NCBI RefSeq assembly: GCF_902859945.1
Contig: NZ_CADIKL010000034.1
Location: 1 to 64,000, forward strand
Reading direction: 5' to 3'
DNA: 64,000 bases
From: Paraburkholderia caffeinitolerans
GTDB lineage: Bacteria; Pseudomonadota; Gammaproteobacteria; Burkholderiales; Burkholderiaceae
The position numbers and the translations under genes were made by a program. Below, piece after piece: positions 52,371 through 61,924 of the stretch (positions within the stretch are counted from its first letter, which is position 1; each line of letters begins with the position of its first letter). Under the pieces are notes generated by a model. The model was not told the DNA's origin. It searched no databases and saw only the letters and a list, made by a program, of their open reading frames with translations.

Positions 52371-53836
52371 GCGCTCTGATTGCAACTTGGCCGCGCCGCG
52401 TGGCGCTGGCATTCTGCGCGTTGATCCTGTCAGCGGTTGTCATGCTGGTGTGGATGGCGCATGACAACCTGGAACCCCTCGATACTGGAGATTTCATGAA
52501 ACGACTGTTTCTGCTGCCGGGTCTTGCCGCTTGGGCAACGTTCGTGCTGAGCACGGTGCTGATGCCGGCGACGGCGCAGACCGCCACGCCGCCGGCAGAA
52601 ACCGCGGCCGCAACCAGCGAGTCTTCCCGGCCCTTCGTTGCGCAGGTCGTTGGCGTCCAATGGCTCAATCCCTTGCAACGGCGCGACTATCCGACCGAAT
52701 GGCAATTGTTGTGGGCTTTGGGTCTGGTGAAGCCCAACAAGAACGACGACATGGTGCGGACTCAACCGCAAAAATTCTCGACGCTGCAGTCCATTGGTGC
52801 TCTTGCTTATGGAAACGATGGCACAGAGACTTTCAAGGGCTTTTATCACAAATATGTTGAAGAGTTGCTACTTCTATTCGGAACCCGTTACGTAATGAAT
52901 TCCGGATACTTCTACACAGTCAAGCCAGAAAACAAAAAAGACTGGCGAGAACTGGCCGGCATCCACGTCGAGTTTGCCATTCCCACACGACTCGATCCGG
53001 TTGAAGCCAAAACCTATTTACAAAAAAAGATCATTAGCGAATTCAACATCGGCAACAAGTATTTCCCCAAACTCTGGAGCGACAGCACCCCGCCCGACGT
53101 TCATGTGACACCGGGCGGCCCGAACGCGGGCTTCACCTCGCTGAACGCCGCGCTCGATTACCTCCAGGCCAATCCGGACAAAAGCGTGTGGGTCATGAAC
53201 TGGGACGCACCGAGTTTCCCGCCAAAGGACGGGCAGCTTAACGAAAACATGGTGCTGCTGATTCTGACCGGCCCCGACTTTAAAACGGAGCGCGAACCGC
53301 TCGCCTGGATCGGCCGTGCTGCAACTGGCAACGCGAACGATTTCGAAGCGAAAGCCGGCACGACCCGCACAGTACAGGCGTGGAAAGCAACGGTTGAAGC
53401 CGCTGCGCACAATGCGGGCATCACTGTTCCCGACATTCACTACGTCATACACGATGCCGGCCGGGCCAGCGACGAGGCATCGGCGCGCGTCGTCCCGCTG
53501 TCGCGCACGCTCACCGAAACGCTGCCCGATTTCGAGTACGGCAAACAGATGTTCAACACGCCTGCACTGCTCGGCGAGATGGGCGCGGGCACCGCATTGA
53601 CAGACGTCGCGCTCGCGATCGGCCGCGCGAATCATCTGGGCGGCAATGTGCTGGTCGCGGGCACCACAGATGCGAATCATCCCGTTGCGGTGGTGATCGT
53701 GCCGCCGTCGAAACTCAACCCCATCGATGCCGATGCCGACTGGTTCCGCGCGCGCGGCGGAAACAATGCTTATCTGCCGTGGTGGGGCCGCCGCTTCGAC
53801 GTGGACAAGGGCTTAAAGCAGGGCTATTCAGAGTAA
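52367..53836 (+). CDS. tla3: Type VI lipase adaptor protein Tla3 (DUF2875)
   Basis: A 489-residue protein with a hydrophobic N-terminal helix (about residues 9-25) and a second signal-like segment (MKRLFLLPGLAAWATFVLS, about 44-62), followed by the DUF2875 core: VVGVQWLNPLQRRDYPTEWQ, LNAALDYLQANPDKSVWVMN and VVIVPPSKLNPIDADADWFRARGG. In Pseudomonas, Tla3 binds Tle3 and loads it onto the spike. The order tle3-tla3 with overlapping codons supports the same role here. Confidence 0.85.
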   Translation: MSALIATWPRRVALAFCALILSAVVMLVWMAHDNLEPLDTGDFMKRLFLLPGLAAWATFVLSTVLMPATAQTATPPAETAAATSESSRPFVAQVVGVQWLNPLQRRDYPTEWQLLWALGLVKPNKNDDMVRTQPQKFSTLQSIGALAYGNDGTETFKGFYHKYVEELLLLFGTRYVMNSGYFYTVKPENKKDWRELAGIHVEFAIPTRLDPVEAKTYLQKKIISEFNIGNKYFPKLWSDSTPPDVHVTPGGPNAGFTSLNAALDYLQANPDKSVWVMNWDAPSFPPKDGQLNENMVLLILTGPDFKTEREPLAWIGRAATGNANDFEAKAGTTRTVQAWKATVEAAAHNAGITVPDIHYVIHDAGRASDEASARVVPLSRTLTETLPDFEYGKQMFNTPALLGEMGAGTALTDVALAIGRANHLGGNVLVAGTTDANHPVAVVIVPPSKLNPIDADADWFRARGGNNAYLPWWGRRFDVDKGLKQGYSE

Positions 53837-53846
53837 AGGAGAAGTT

Positions 53847-54104
53847 ATGCAAGGCATCATCCGGGTCGGCGACCTTCTCAGTCACGGCGGGCATGTGGAA
53901 GCTGGCGCGCCCAATTACAAGGTCATGGGGCGGGCGGTTGCACGCCAAGGCGATGCGTGCCTCTGCGCGTTGCATGGCGAAGTTGTGATTGCCGACGGCG
54001 ATGACAACTTCAAGGTCGATGGCGCTGCTGCGGCATTCAACGGCCACAAGACTTCGTGTGGGGCCGAGTTGATTTCGAGTATGTCGTCATCGGGGCGCAA
54101 ATAG
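53847..54104 (+). CDS. PAAR-domain protein (T6SS spike tip)
   Basis: An 85-residue protein covering just the PAAR cone: IRVGDLLSHGGHV, VARQGDACLCALHG and TSCGAEL, with His and Cys positions suited to the apical zinc site. PAAR proteins cap VgrG trimers and link effectors to the spike. AAAGGAGAAGTT precedes the ATG. It is 10 bases after tla3 and abuts the next gene, so it is probably the dedicated tip for this Tle3 cargo. No vgrG is in the window. Confidence 0.9.
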   Translation: MQGIIRVGDLLSHGGHVEAGAPNYKVMGRAVARQGDACLCALHGEVVIADGDDNFKVDGAAAAFNGHKTSCGAELISSMSSSGRK

Positions 54105-54812
54105 ATGTTCGGCTGGAATCGCATGCGTCGTCGCCCCGCGGACGAAAAAATCAAGGCGGATGAAAACATCAAGGCCGTCGAAATAATCGACCCGTATATG
54201 TTGATCCGCCTGGTAGCGGATGGCGTTGCCGCACAGGTGCAAGGGAGTCGTCTTCCGGACGGCGAGACCCCGAACTTCTATCTGTCGATGTTCAATGCGC
54301 TGGTTTCAGGCGAGTACCAGGCGCGGCGCAATGCCAGCAACTTTCATTTGGCGCGCGTTTCCGGGGTTGAACCGAACGTCTTTTGCCCGGATGCGAAGCA
54401 GATGCAGGTTTCTCTTCACATCGCCTGGGCGGCGCATGACGGACGCGTGCTCGAGCGCCCCGATGGTTCGCTATGGGCGGTGGTCTGCGTGCAAGGGTCG
54501 CGAACGCGCTCCACGTTGTCCGGCATCGAAGTGGACGCGGATGCGCTTGTGCATATCGACTACCTGTACGAACAGGCGGGGCTGTTTGCCTGGCGGGAAA
54601 CTGCGGAGCTGGTCAGGCTCTGGGCGCGGCCACGCACGCAGCGGGCGCTAGATCGGGCGCTCGACACGATGCCGCTCTTGACCACCTTGACACCCGAAGC
54701 AGGCAACCAGTACGCGGTGTACGACCCCGAGTTCGGGCAATGGCATTTCGTTGCGCGGGAATTCGCCTTTCAGCCGTCGCAGCAGTCCGCCGGACGGTTT
54801 CGATTTTTCTGA
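54105..54812 (+). CDS. Unknown protein of the Tle3-Tla3-PAAR module
   Basis: A 235-residue soluble protein starting directly after the PAAR stop. It has a very basic/acidic opening (RMRRRPADEKIKADENIK), no signal peptide, and a mixed alpha/beta body (YMLIRLVADGVAAQVQGS, YLYEQAGLFAWRETAELV, WHFVAREFAFQPS). I do not recognise the family. Candidates are a cytosolic chaperone for loading or an unusual immunity protein, though known Tle3 immunity proteins are exported to the envelope. It ends three bases before the convergent regulator gene. Confidence 0.75.
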   Translation: MFGWNRMRRRPADEKIKADENIKAVEIIDPYMLIRLVADGVAAQVQGSRLPDGETPNFYLSMFNALVSGEYQARRNASNFHLARVSGVEPNVFCPDAKQMQVSLHIAWAAHDGRVLERPDGSLWAVVCVQGSRTRSTLSGIEVDADALVHIDYLYEQAGLFAWRETAELVRLWARPRTQRALDRALDTMPLLTTLTPEAGNQYAVYDPEFGQWHFVAREFAFQPSQQSAGRFRFF

Positions 54813-54815
54813 CGC

Positions 54816-55553
54816 TCAGCTATTCCCCTCACCCACCCCATTAGCCCGCCGCAGCCGCTCCCGGCTATTCGACAAATGCATGCGCATCGCCGCGCGCGCG
54901 CCTTCAGCATCGTGCCGCGAGATTGCCTCAAAAATGCTCTCGTGTTCGAGATTGACGAGCGACAGGTACGCATCGGGATCGGCGCGCGCAATGCCGGCCG
55001 AGTCAAGCCGCTTACGCGGAATCAGCGCGCTACCCATCTGGGAGAGGATGTCGACAAAGTAGCGATTGCCGGTAGCGCGCGCCACCGAGACATGAAACTG
55101 CAGGTCGGCGTCCACACTGTCTTGCCCGTTGTGGCGCGAAGTTTCAATCGCGTCGAGCGCCGCGCGAATGCGCGCGATATCGTCCGGCTTCGCGCGTTGC
55201 GCGGCGAGGCCCGCGCATTCCGTTTCCAGGCTGATGCGTAGTTCGAGAATGGCCAGCACGTCGCGCAGCGTCGTGGCGGGCACGACGTCGATGCCGAGCT
55301 TTTCGCGCGGCGGTTCGAGCACGAAGCTGCCGATGCCGTGCCGCGTTTCGATGATCTTGCCTGCCTGCAGGCGCGAAATGGCTTCGCGAATCACGGTGCG
55401 GCTCACGCTGAGCGTGTGCATCAGTTGCGATTCGGTCGGGAGTTTGTCGCCGGGGTTCAGTGCCTTGGCGGCAATTTGCTCGGTGACATAGTTGACGACG
55501 AGCTCGGCAAGATTGCGTGCGCGTCGTGGCGGAGGCGCGACTGGTGTGGCCAT
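54816..55553 (-). CDS. FadR-subfamily GntR regulator of the hexuronate/aldarate genes
   Basis: A 245-residue repressor with an N-terminal winged helix (LNPGDKLPTESQLMHTLSVSR, VIREAISRLQAGKIIETRHG) and an all-helical FCD effector domain with metal-binding His in DLQFHVSVARATGN and LEHESIFEAI. Family members bind sugar acids and release DNA. It is the only regulator inside the uronate/aldarate region, and six copies of a shared motif sit before the region's transcription units. The start at 55553 is the first Met giving the usual N-terminus. GguR-type regulators of aldarate genes are the likely relatives (from memory). Confidence 0.9.
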   Translation of the reverse strand: MATPVAPPPRRARNLAELVVNYVTEQIAAKALNPGDKLPTESQLMHTLSVSRTVIREAISRLQAGKIIETRHGIGSFVLEPPREKLGIDVVPATTLRDVLAILELRISLETECAGLAAQRAKPDDIARIRAALDAIETSRHNGQDSVDADLQFHVSVARATGNRYFVDILSQMGSALIPRKRLDSAGIARADPDAYLSLVNLEHESIFEAISRHDAEGARAAMRMHLSNSRERLRRANGVGEGNS

Positions 55554-55634
55554 CGAATACGCCCCTTGATTGGAAATTGGCAGAGGTCTCTGCATGGGAT
55601 TATACCGTCGCCCGATGGTCGCTCCGATGACTGC

Positions 55635-56984
55635 TCAGGCCGCGCGCAGCTCGACGCGCTCGATTTTCTTCACGATCACGAGGTAGCTGAACACGGTGAT
55701 CAGCGCATTCGCGCCGACGAACACGAGCGCACCGTTGAACGAGCCCGTGTTGGCGACGAGATAGCCGATCACGATCGGCGTGACGATGCCGGCCACGTTG
55801 CCGAACATGTTGAAAATCGCGCCCGAAAGGCCCAGCGCTTCCCTCGGCGCCGTATCGGCCACCACGGCCCAGCCGAGCGCGCCGATGCCCTTGCCGAAGA
55901 ACGCGAGCGACATCAGCGCGACCACGATCCAGTCGGTCGAGACATAGTTGCAGCCGATGATGCAGGTCGACAGCAGCATGCCGCCCACGATCGGCAGCTT
56001 GCGCGCGAACGTGAGCGATGCGCCGCGCCGGATCAGCCCGTCGGAGATCAGGCCGCCGAGCACGCCGCCCGAAAAGCCGCAGATCGCCGGCAGCGAAGCA
56101 ACGAGGCCCGCGTGCAGGATCGTCATGCCACGCGCCTGCACGAGGTAGATCGGAAACCAGGTCAGGAAGAAGTAGGTCAGCACGTTGATGCAGTACTGCG
56201 CGAGATAGACGCCGAGCAACATGCGGTTGCTGATCAGCTGGCGGAACAGCGCCCAGCCGACGGATTTTTCGACGTCGTCGGAGCGAGCCTTGCGCGCGCC
56301 GCTCACGAGGCCGCCGCCTTGCTCGATGTAGTCGAGTTCGGCGCGCGAGACGCGCGGGTGGTCGGCGGGATTTTTCATGAACGTCAGCCACGTGAACGCG
56401 AGCAGCAGCCCGAGCGCGCCCATCACGACATAGACGGCCTGCCAGCCGAACGCGTGGGTGATCCATGCCATCAGCGGCGTGAACACCACGGCGGCGAAGT
56501 ATTGCGCGGCGTTGAAAATGGCCGATGCGGTCCCGCGTTCGTTGGTCGGGAACCAGCTCGCGACCACTTTTGCGTTGGCCGGAAACGCGGGCGATTCCGC
56601 CGCGCCCATCGCGAAACGCAGCACGAACAGCGCGGTCACCGCGGCGCCCGCGCTGCCCAGCAGGCCGATCGAGCTTTGCAGCAGCGTGAAAATCGACCAC
56701 GAGAAAATGCTGGCCGCGTACACGCGCCGCGCGCCGAAGCGGTCGAGCAGCCAGCCGGCCGGCAGTTGCGAGAGCACGTAGGCCCAGCTGAATGCGGAGA
56801 AGATGTAGCCCATGCGGATCGCGTCGAGACTGAACGCGGCGCGCATCGCGGAGCCCGTGACCGAGAGGGTCGCGCGGTCGGCGTAGTTGAGCGTGGTGAT
56901 CAGAAAGATCAGCGCCAGGATCGTGTAGCGAACCCGGGTGCGCGCGACGGCGCTGGTGGAACTGGCCGTGCGGCTCATGTTCAT
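55635..56984 (-). CDS. MFS transporter, glucarate/galactarate (GudP/GarP-like)
   Basis: A 449-residue inner-membrane protein with 12 predicted helices, of the anion:cation symporter family. Typical pieces are LITTLNYADRATLSVTG (helix 1), LDRFGARRVY, FAMGAAESPAFPANAKVVASW and WFPTNERGTASAIFN. This family imports hexarates such as glucarate and galactarate. AGGAGACAACC precedes the ATG. It lies 183 bases downstream of the kdgD gene on the same strand, and before the FadR-type regulator gene. Confidence 0.92.
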   Translation of the reverse strand: MNMSRTASSTSAVARTRVRYTILALIFLITTLNYADRATLSVTGSAMRAAFSLDAIRMGYIFSAFSWAYVLSQLPAGWLLDRFGARRVYAASIFSWSIFTLLQSSIGLLGSAGAAVTALFVLRFAMGAAESPAFPANAKVVASWFPTNERGTASAIFNAAQYFAAVVFTPLMAWITHAFGWQAVYVVMGALGLLLAFTWLTFMKNPADHPRVSRAELDYIEQGGGLVSGARKARSDDVEKSVGWALFRQLISNRMLLGVYLAQYCINVLTYFFLTWFPIYLVQARGMTILHAGLVASLPAICGFSGGVLGGLISDGLIRRGASLTFARKLPIVGGMLLSTCIIGCNYVSTDWIVVALMSLAFFGKGIGALGWAVVADTAPREALGLSGAIFNMFGNVAGIVTPIVIGYLVANTGSFNGALVFVGANALITVFSYLVIVKKIERVELRAA

Positions 56985-57167
56985 GGTTGTCTCCTGAGTT
57001 GATCCGGCAGGGGCGGCGTATCGGCCGTTTGCCTGTCATGCAAAGGCAGCGCGCCCGGCGGCGTTGCCGGGCTGGGCGCGCATGACGGGACCGTCTGTGC
57101 GGTCCTCGTCGGTCTGGCTGGCGGCGCGTGCGTGCTTGTGCGTGTGTGCAAGCGCGCCGCCGCGGCC

Positions 57168-58085
57168 TTACTGCGGTCCGAGCTTGCGGATCAGCGCGTC
57201 GAGCTGTTCCATTTCTTCGCCGGTCAGGTCGGTGAGCGGCGCGCGCACCGGGCCCGCGCTGTGGCCCACGAGCTTCGCGCCCGCCTTGACGATGCTGACC
57301 GCGTAGCCCGCGCGGCGGTTGCGGATTTTCAGGTAAGGCAGGAAGAATTCGTCGATCAGCTTGCCGGTGGTGGCATGGTCGTCGGCCGCGATGGCGCGGT
57401 AGAAGTCCATCGCCGTCTTCGGAATGAAGTTGAACACCGCCGACGAATACACCGGCACGCCGAGCGCCTTGTAGGCGGCGGCGTAGACTTCGGCGGTCGG
57501 CAGGCCGCCGAGGTACGAGAAGCGCTCGCCAAGGCGGCGGCGGATCGTCACCATGTTTTCGATCTCGCCCACGCCGTCCTTGAAGCCGATCAGGTTCGGG
57601 CAGCGCTCGGCCAGGATCTCCAGCATGTCGGCGTTGAGCTTCGAGTTCGCGCGGTTGTAGATGATGATGCCCATGTTGGGCACGGCTTTGCAGACCTCTT
57701 CGGCGTGTGCGGCGATGCCTTCCTGGCTGGCTTCGGTCAGGTAGTGCGGCATCAGCAGGATGCCTTGCGCGCCCTGGCGCTCGGCTTCCTTCGCGTAGGC
57801 GATCGCGACGCGGGTCGGGCCGCCCGCGCCGGCGAGAATCGGCACCTTGCCCTTGCAGACTTCGGTGGCGGTGCGCACGACTTTCGAGTAGTCGTCGTGC
57901 GTGAGCGAGAAGAATTCGCCGGTGCCGCCGGCCACGAACAGGGCCGACGCGCCGTACGGAGCCAGCCATTCGAGGCGCTCGGCGTAGGTGTCGGCGCGGA
58001 AATCGCCTTGTGCGTCGAAGTCCGTGATGGGGAAGGACAGGAGGCCTTCCGAAACGATCTGCTTGAGTTCTTGCGGTGTCGTCAT
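57168..58085 (-). CDS. kdgD: 5-dehydro-4-deoxyglucarate dehydratase
   Basis: A 305-residue DapA-family enzyme that dehydrates and decarboxylates 5-dehydro-4-deoxyglucarate to 2-oxoglutarate semialdehyde. It has [22 protein letters not shown] (residues about 54-63), the Tyr of [10 protein letters not shown] and the Schiff-base Lys in IGFKDGVGE (about residue 168). The short-leader start at 58085 is chosen; the longer frame adds an unrelated N-terminus. A near-perfect operator copy lies about 100 bases upstream. The semialdehyde product is handled by the dehydrogenase at 48308. Confidence 0.92.
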   Translation of the reverse strand: MTTPQELKQIVSEGLLSFPITDFDAQGDFRADTYAERLEWLAPYGASALFVAGGTGEFFSLTHDDYSKVVRTATEVCKGKVPILAGAGGPTRVAIAYAKEAERQGAQGILLMPHYLTEASQEGIAAHAEEVCKAVPNMGIIIYNRANSKLNADMLEILAERCPNLIGFKDGVGEIENMVTIRRRLGERFSYLGGLPTAEVYAAAYKALGVPVYSSAVFNFIPKTAMDFYRAIAADDHATTGKLIDEFFLPYLKIRNRRAGYAVSIVKAGAKLVGHSAGPVRAPLTDLTGEEMEQLDALIRKLGPQ

Positions 58086-58187
58086 GTGAATATCCAGAAG
58101 CGGTATGTTTCGGTGGGTCGGCCCGCCTGGCTCTTGAAGCCGGAGGTCCGACAAGTAAGGAATTTTTCAAAGAAATGCCGATTACTT

Positions 58188-58205
58188 ATACGTCATCGTA
58201 CAACA
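58188..58205 (-). promoter_or_regulatory. Putative FadR-type operator upstream of kdgD
   Basis: ATACGTCATCGTACAACA, the reverse complement of the site at 58285-58302 except for one base. It lies in the kdgD/garD divergent region, 103 bases from the kdgD start. Confidence 0.65.
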
Positions 58206-58284
58206 ACGGATCCGGGAATTCAACGGGGATTCATGGCGTAATACGCATCGTAGGGTAAATACGGAACGGTGTGGTTAACGCCTA

Positions 58285-58302
58285 TGTTGTATGATGACGT
58301 AT
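58285..58302 (+). promoter_or_regulatory. Putative FadR-type operator upstream of garD
   Basis: TGTTGTATGATGACGTAT, 45 bases before the garD ATG. Together with 58188-58205 it makes a pair about 97 bases apart, which would suit control of both divergent promoters. Confidence 0.65.
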
Positions 58303-58346
58303 GAATAATGGCGCAGCATGCTGACAGTGCCTTGAGGATCGATGCA

Positions 58347-59936
58347 ATGGAACACACTCCGCTCTACATACGCGTTCACCCCAACGACAACGTCGCGATC
58401 GTCGTCAACGACGGCGGTCTGGGCGAGGGCGCGGTCTTTGCCGACGGCCTCGCATTGCGCGAGCGCGTGCCGCAAGGGCACAAGGTCGCGCTGGCCGATC
58501 TCGCCGAGGGCGACGAGGTCATTCGCTACAACGTGGTGATCGGCTATGCGCTGAAGGCGCTGCCCAAGGGCAGCTGGATCAACGAGCACGTGATCCGCAT
58601 GCCCAGCCCGCCGGGGCTCGAAGACCTGCCCATCGCCACCATCAAGCCGCCCGAGATGGCGCCGCTCGATGGCTATACCTTCGAGGGCTATCGCAACGCG
58701 GACGGCTCGGTCGGCACGCGCAACATCCTCGCGATCACGACCACCGTGCAGTGCGTGGCCGACGTGGTCCAGCACGCGGTCACGCGCATCAAGGCGGAAC
58801 TGCTGCCGAAGTACCCGAACGTCGACGACGTCGTGAGCCTCGGCCACACCTACGGCTGCGGCGTCGCGATCGACGCGCCCGACGCGATGGTGCCGATCCG
58901 CACCGTGCGCAACATCGCGCTGAATCCGAACTTCGGCGGCGAGGTGATGATGGTGAGCCTCGGCTGCGAGAAGCTGCAGCCCGAGCGCCTGATGCCGCCG
59001 GGCACGATCCCGATCGCGGCGGCCGCGAACGTGGACGACGTCGCCGACATCGGCGAAGTTGCGGCGGCCCCCAATGGCGACGTCGTGGTGTTGCAGGACG
59101 AAGCGCACGTCGGCTTCCAGTCGATGATCGAGTCGATCATGCGCATGGCCGAGGGGCATCTCAGGCGCTTGAATAACCGTCGCCGCGAAACCTGCCCGGC
59201 GTCCGATCTCGTGGTCGGCGTGCAGTGCGGCGGCAGCGACGCGTTCTCCGGGCTGACCGCGAACCCGGCCGTCGGCTTCGCCACCGACCTGCTGGTGCGC
59301 GCGGGGGCGACCGTGATGTTCTCGGAAGTCACCGAAGTGCGCGACGGCGTCGATCAGCTCACGGCGCGCGCGGCCAATGCGGAGGTGGCCGCGGCGATCA
59401 TCCGCGAAATGCAGTGGTACGACGATTACCTGAAGCGCGGCGGCGCCGACCGCAGCGCGAACACCACGCCCGGCAACAAGAAGGGCGGGCTGTCGAACAT
59501 CGTCGAAAAGGCGATGGGCTCGATCATCAAGTCGGGCAACTCGGCCATCTCCGGTGTGCTGTCGCCGGGCGAGAAGGTGAGCCAGAAGGGCTTGATCTAT
59601 GCGGCGACGCCCGCGAGCGACTTCATCTGCGGCACGCTGCAGGTGGCCTCGGGTATCACGCTGCACGTGTTCACGACGGGGCGCGGCACGCCGTACAGCC
59701 TCGCCGAGGTGCCCGTGATCAAGGTTGCGACGCGCTCGGACCTCGCGCGCCGCTGGTTCGACCTGATGGACGTCAACGCCGGCACCATCGCGACCGGCCA
59801 GGCCAGCATCGAGGACGTGGGCTGGGAACTGTTCCGCCTGATGCTCGACGTGGCGAGCGGGCGCAAAGCGACCTGCGCGGAGAAGCTCAAGCTGCATAAC
59901 GCGCTGACGCTGTTCAATCCGGCGCCGGTGACCTGA
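58347..59936 (+). CDS. garD: Galactarate dehydratase
   Basis: A 529-residue UxaA/GarD-family dehydratase that removes water from galactarate to give 5-dehydro-4-deoxyglucarate. An N-terminal SAF domain (about residues 1-80, [26 protein letters not shown]) precedes the large catalytic domain with [36 protein letters not shown] and [26 protein letters not shown] precedes ATG 58347. It is divergent from kdgD and followed by udh, with two operator-like sites between. Confidence 0.93.
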   Translation: MEHTPLYIRVHPNDNVAIVVNDGGLGEGAVFADGLALRERVPQGHKVALADLAEGDEVIRYNVVIGYALKALPKGSWINEHVIRMPSPPGLEDLPIATIKPPEMAPLDGYTFEGYRNADGSVGTRNILAITTTVQCVADVVQHAVTRIKAELLPKYPNVDDVVSLGHTYGCGVAIDAPDAMVPIRTVRNIALNPNFGGEVMMVSLGCEKLQPERLMPPGTIPIAAAANVDDVADIGEVAAAPNGDVVVLQDEAHVGFQSMIESIMRMAEGHLRRLNNRRRETCPASDLVVGVQCGGSDAFSGLTANPAVGFATDLLVRAGATVMFSEVTEVRDGVDQLTARAANAEVAAAIIREMQWYDDYLKRGGADRSANTTPGNKKGGLSNIVEKAMGSIIKSGNSAISGVLSPGEKVSQKGLIYAATPASDFICGTLQVASGITLHVFTTGRGTPYSLAEVPVIKVATRSDLARRWFDLMDVNAGTIATGQASIEDVGWELFRLMLDVASGRKATCAEKLKLHNALTLFNPAPVT

Positions 59937-60014
59937 GCGCCACCTTGCCGCTGCGCCGCTTTATCGGCTCGCGCGTTGCTCCAACTTCATTCTGAGAATC
60001 AGAAGCAAAAAAAC

Positions 60015-60881
60015 ATGACCGATTCGAACCTCGACCGCTCCGCGGCGAAGAAACCTTTCCGCCGCCTGCTTCTCACCGGCGCGGCGGGCAATCTCGGCAA
60101 GCAGTTGCGCGGCGCGCTCGCCGACTGGGCCGACATCGTGCGCGTGTCCGACATTGCGCCGCTCGGCGAAGTCGCCGCGCATGAGGAAGCCGCCGTCGTC
60201 GATCTCGCCGATGCAGCAGCCGTGCACGCGCTGCTCGAAGGCGTGGATGCCGTGGTGCATCTCGGCGGCATTTCCGTCGAGGCGCCGTTCGAGGATCTGC
60301 TCGAAGCGAACATTCGCGGCCTCTACAACCTGTACTCGTCCGCATACAAGCAGGGCGTGAAGCGCGTCATCTACGCAAGCTCGAATCACGCGGTGGGTTT
60401 TCACCCGGTGACCGAGGTGGTCGACGTCGACGCGCCGCTGCGCCCCGATGGCCTGTATGGCGTCACGAAGTGTTTCGGCGAGGCGCTGTCGCGCTACTAC
60501 TTCGACCGCTTTGGTCTCGAGACCGTGTGTCTGCGGATCGGCTCTTCGTTCGAGCAGCCGAAGTCGGCGCGCATGCTCGTCACGTATCTGAGCTACCGCG
60601 ACTTCATCGAGCTCGTGCGCTGCGCGCTGTTCACCAACCGCGTCGGCCATGCGATCGTCTATGGCGTATCGGACAACCGCATTTCCTGGGTGGACAACAC
60701 CAAGGCCGCGTTCCTTGGCTTCCGTCCGAAGGACAGCTCCGAGCCGTTCGAGCATCTGTTTCCCGCTGGCGCGCCCGACCCGCGCTTCGACGATCCGACC
60801 CAGTTGTACCAGGGCGGCCCGTTCGTGCTCGCCGGACCGATGGAGCCCAAACGCAACAACGCGACGGGGGAGTCCAGATGA
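60015..60881 (+). CDS. udh: Uronate dehydrogenase
   Basis: A 288-residue NAD-dependent extended SDR that oxidises galacturonate or glucuronate to the aldarolactone. The cofactor site is LLTGAAGNLGKQL (about residues 19-31). The catalytic segment has SSNHAVGFH and YGVTK (Tyr-x3-Lys, about residue 152), and the family-typical LRIGSSFEQPKSARML follows. An A-rich sequence replaces a classical ribosome site before ATG 60015. The gene overlaps the following lactonase by four bases, giving an oxidation-plus-ring-opening pair. Confidence 0.93.
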   Translation: MTDSNLDRSAAKKPFRRLLLTGAAGNLGKQLRGALADWADIVRVSDIAPLGEVAAHEEAAVVDLADAAAVHALLEGVDAVVHLGGISVEAPFEDLLEANIRGLYNLYSSAYKQGVKRVIYASSNHAVGFHPVTEVVDVDAPLRPDGLYGVTKCFGEALSRYYFDRFGLETVCLRIGSSFEQPKSARMLVTYLSYRDFIELVRCALFTNRVGHAIVYGVSDNRISWVDNTKAAFLGFRPKDSSEPFEHLFPAGAPDPRFDDPTQLYQGGPFVLAGPMEPKRNNATGESR

Positions 60882-61822
60882 CGGGCGCAACGGTTAACCC
60901 GAAAGTGGAGCGGCTCGAAGCCGCCGGACCGCTGCCCGCGGCGACGGGCGAAAGCCCGGTCTGGCGCGCGGCGGAGCAGGCGCTGTACTGGGTGGACATT
61001 CCGGCGAAGAAGATCGTGCGGGCTCAGCTCGAAACGGGCCGGCGCACCGAATGGCTGCTGCCGGAGCAGGTTGCCTGCATCGCCTTCAACCGTGACGGCA
61101 ACGTGCTCGCCGGTTGCGAAACGGGGCTGTTCGCGCTCACGCTGGGCGAGGCGAAGGCGCCTGGCGCGGCGGGCGGCGAGCCGCTGAAGGCGACGGTCCG
61201 CCAGCTCGCGGCGCCCGCATTTCCACACGCCGGCATGCGCTTCAACGATGGCCGTTGCGACCGGCAAGGGCGCTTCTGGGCCGGCACGATGGTCATGGAT
61301 ATGGCCGCGGCCATTCCGGGCGGCGCGCTGTACCGCTTCGACTCAACTGGCGCGCTGTCCGCGCCGGTCGTCGACGCGCTCATCACGCAGAACGGCCTCG
61401 GCTGGTCGCCGGATGGCACGACGATGTATCTGTCCGACTCGCATCCGCTGCGCCGCCTGATCTGGGCGTTCGACTACGACGTCGAATCGGGCGAGCCGCG
61501 CAACCGGCGTGTGTTCGCCGATCTGCACCACTACGCGGGCCGCCCCGATGGCGCGGCGGTGGACGCCGACGGCTGCTACTGGATCTGCGCGAACGACGCG
61601 GGGCTGCTGCTGCGCTTCACGCCGCAAGGCAAGCTCGACCGGCAGATCGCCGTGCCGGCCGTGAAGCCGGCCATGTGCGCGTTCGGCGGCCGCGAGCTCG
61701 ATACGCTGTTTGTCACGTCGATCCGTCCGGGCAATGGCGCGAGCGAGCACGACGGCCACGTGTTCGCGCTGCGACCCGGCGTGAGCGGGCTGCCCGAGCC
61801 GGAATTCGCAGGGCAACTGTAA
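60878..61822 (+). CDS. SMP-30/gluconolactonase-family sugar-acid lactonase
   Basis: A 314-residue six-bladed beta-propeller lactonase. Metal-ligand motifs are the Glu in TGESPVWRAAEQALYWVDI, RFNDGRCDRQGRFWAGTM, the Asn in TQNGLGWSPDGTTMYLSDS and DGAAVDADGCYW. Its job here should be opening galactaro- or glucaro-lactone made by udh to the free aldarate for garD. The ATG overlaps the udh stop (ATGA). A good terminator follows 21 bases after the stop. Confidence 0.9.
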   Translation: MTGATVNPKVERLEAAGPLPAATGESPVWRAAEQALYWVDIPAKKIVRAQLETGRRTEWLLPEQVACIAFNRDGNVLAGCETGLFALTLGEAKAPGAAGGEPLKATVRQLAAPAFPHAGMRFNDGRCDRQGRFWAGTMVMDMAAAIPGGALYRFDSTGALSAPVVDALITQNGLGWSPDGTTMYLSDSHPLRRLIWAFDYDVESGEPRNRRVFADLHHYAGRPDGAAVDADGCYWICANDAGLLLRFTPQGKLDRQIAVPAVKPAMCAFGGRELDTLFVTSIRPGNGASEHDGHVFALRPGVSGLPEPEFAGQL

Positions 61823-61842
61823 TCAGACTTGCACGAAGCATG

Positions 61843-61874
61843 CGCCGGGAGGAAGTCCTTCTCCCGGCGTTTTT
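61843..61874 (+). terminator. Rho-independent terminator after the lactonase gene
   Basis: CGCCGGGAG (61843-61851) pairs with CTCCCGGCG (61861-61869) and is followed by five T. It ends the garD-udh-lactonase transcript. Confidence 0.88.
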
Positions 61875-61906
61875 CGTTTACGGGACATTTCCTATCGCAA
61901 TTTATC

Positions 61907-61924
61907 GTCACTCATCGTACAACT
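61907..61924 (-). promoter_or_regulatory. Putative FadR-type operator, distal to the TRAP operon
   Basis: GTCACTCATCGTACAACT matches ATACGTCATCGTACAACA at 13 of 18 positions, with an uninterrupted CATCGTACAAC core. Confidence 0.5.

Noticed and set aside
55338-57002. 554-codon plus-strand frame opposite the FadR-type regulator and MFS genes
   Set aside because: The product is His/Arg/Glu-rich shadow sequence, and both genes on the other strand are well supported.
55600-58170. 856-codon open frame on the minus strand spanning the MFS transporter and kdgD genes
   Set aside because: Arg/Ala/Pro-rich translation without domains. It is the alternate frame of two well-supported genes in high-GC DNA.
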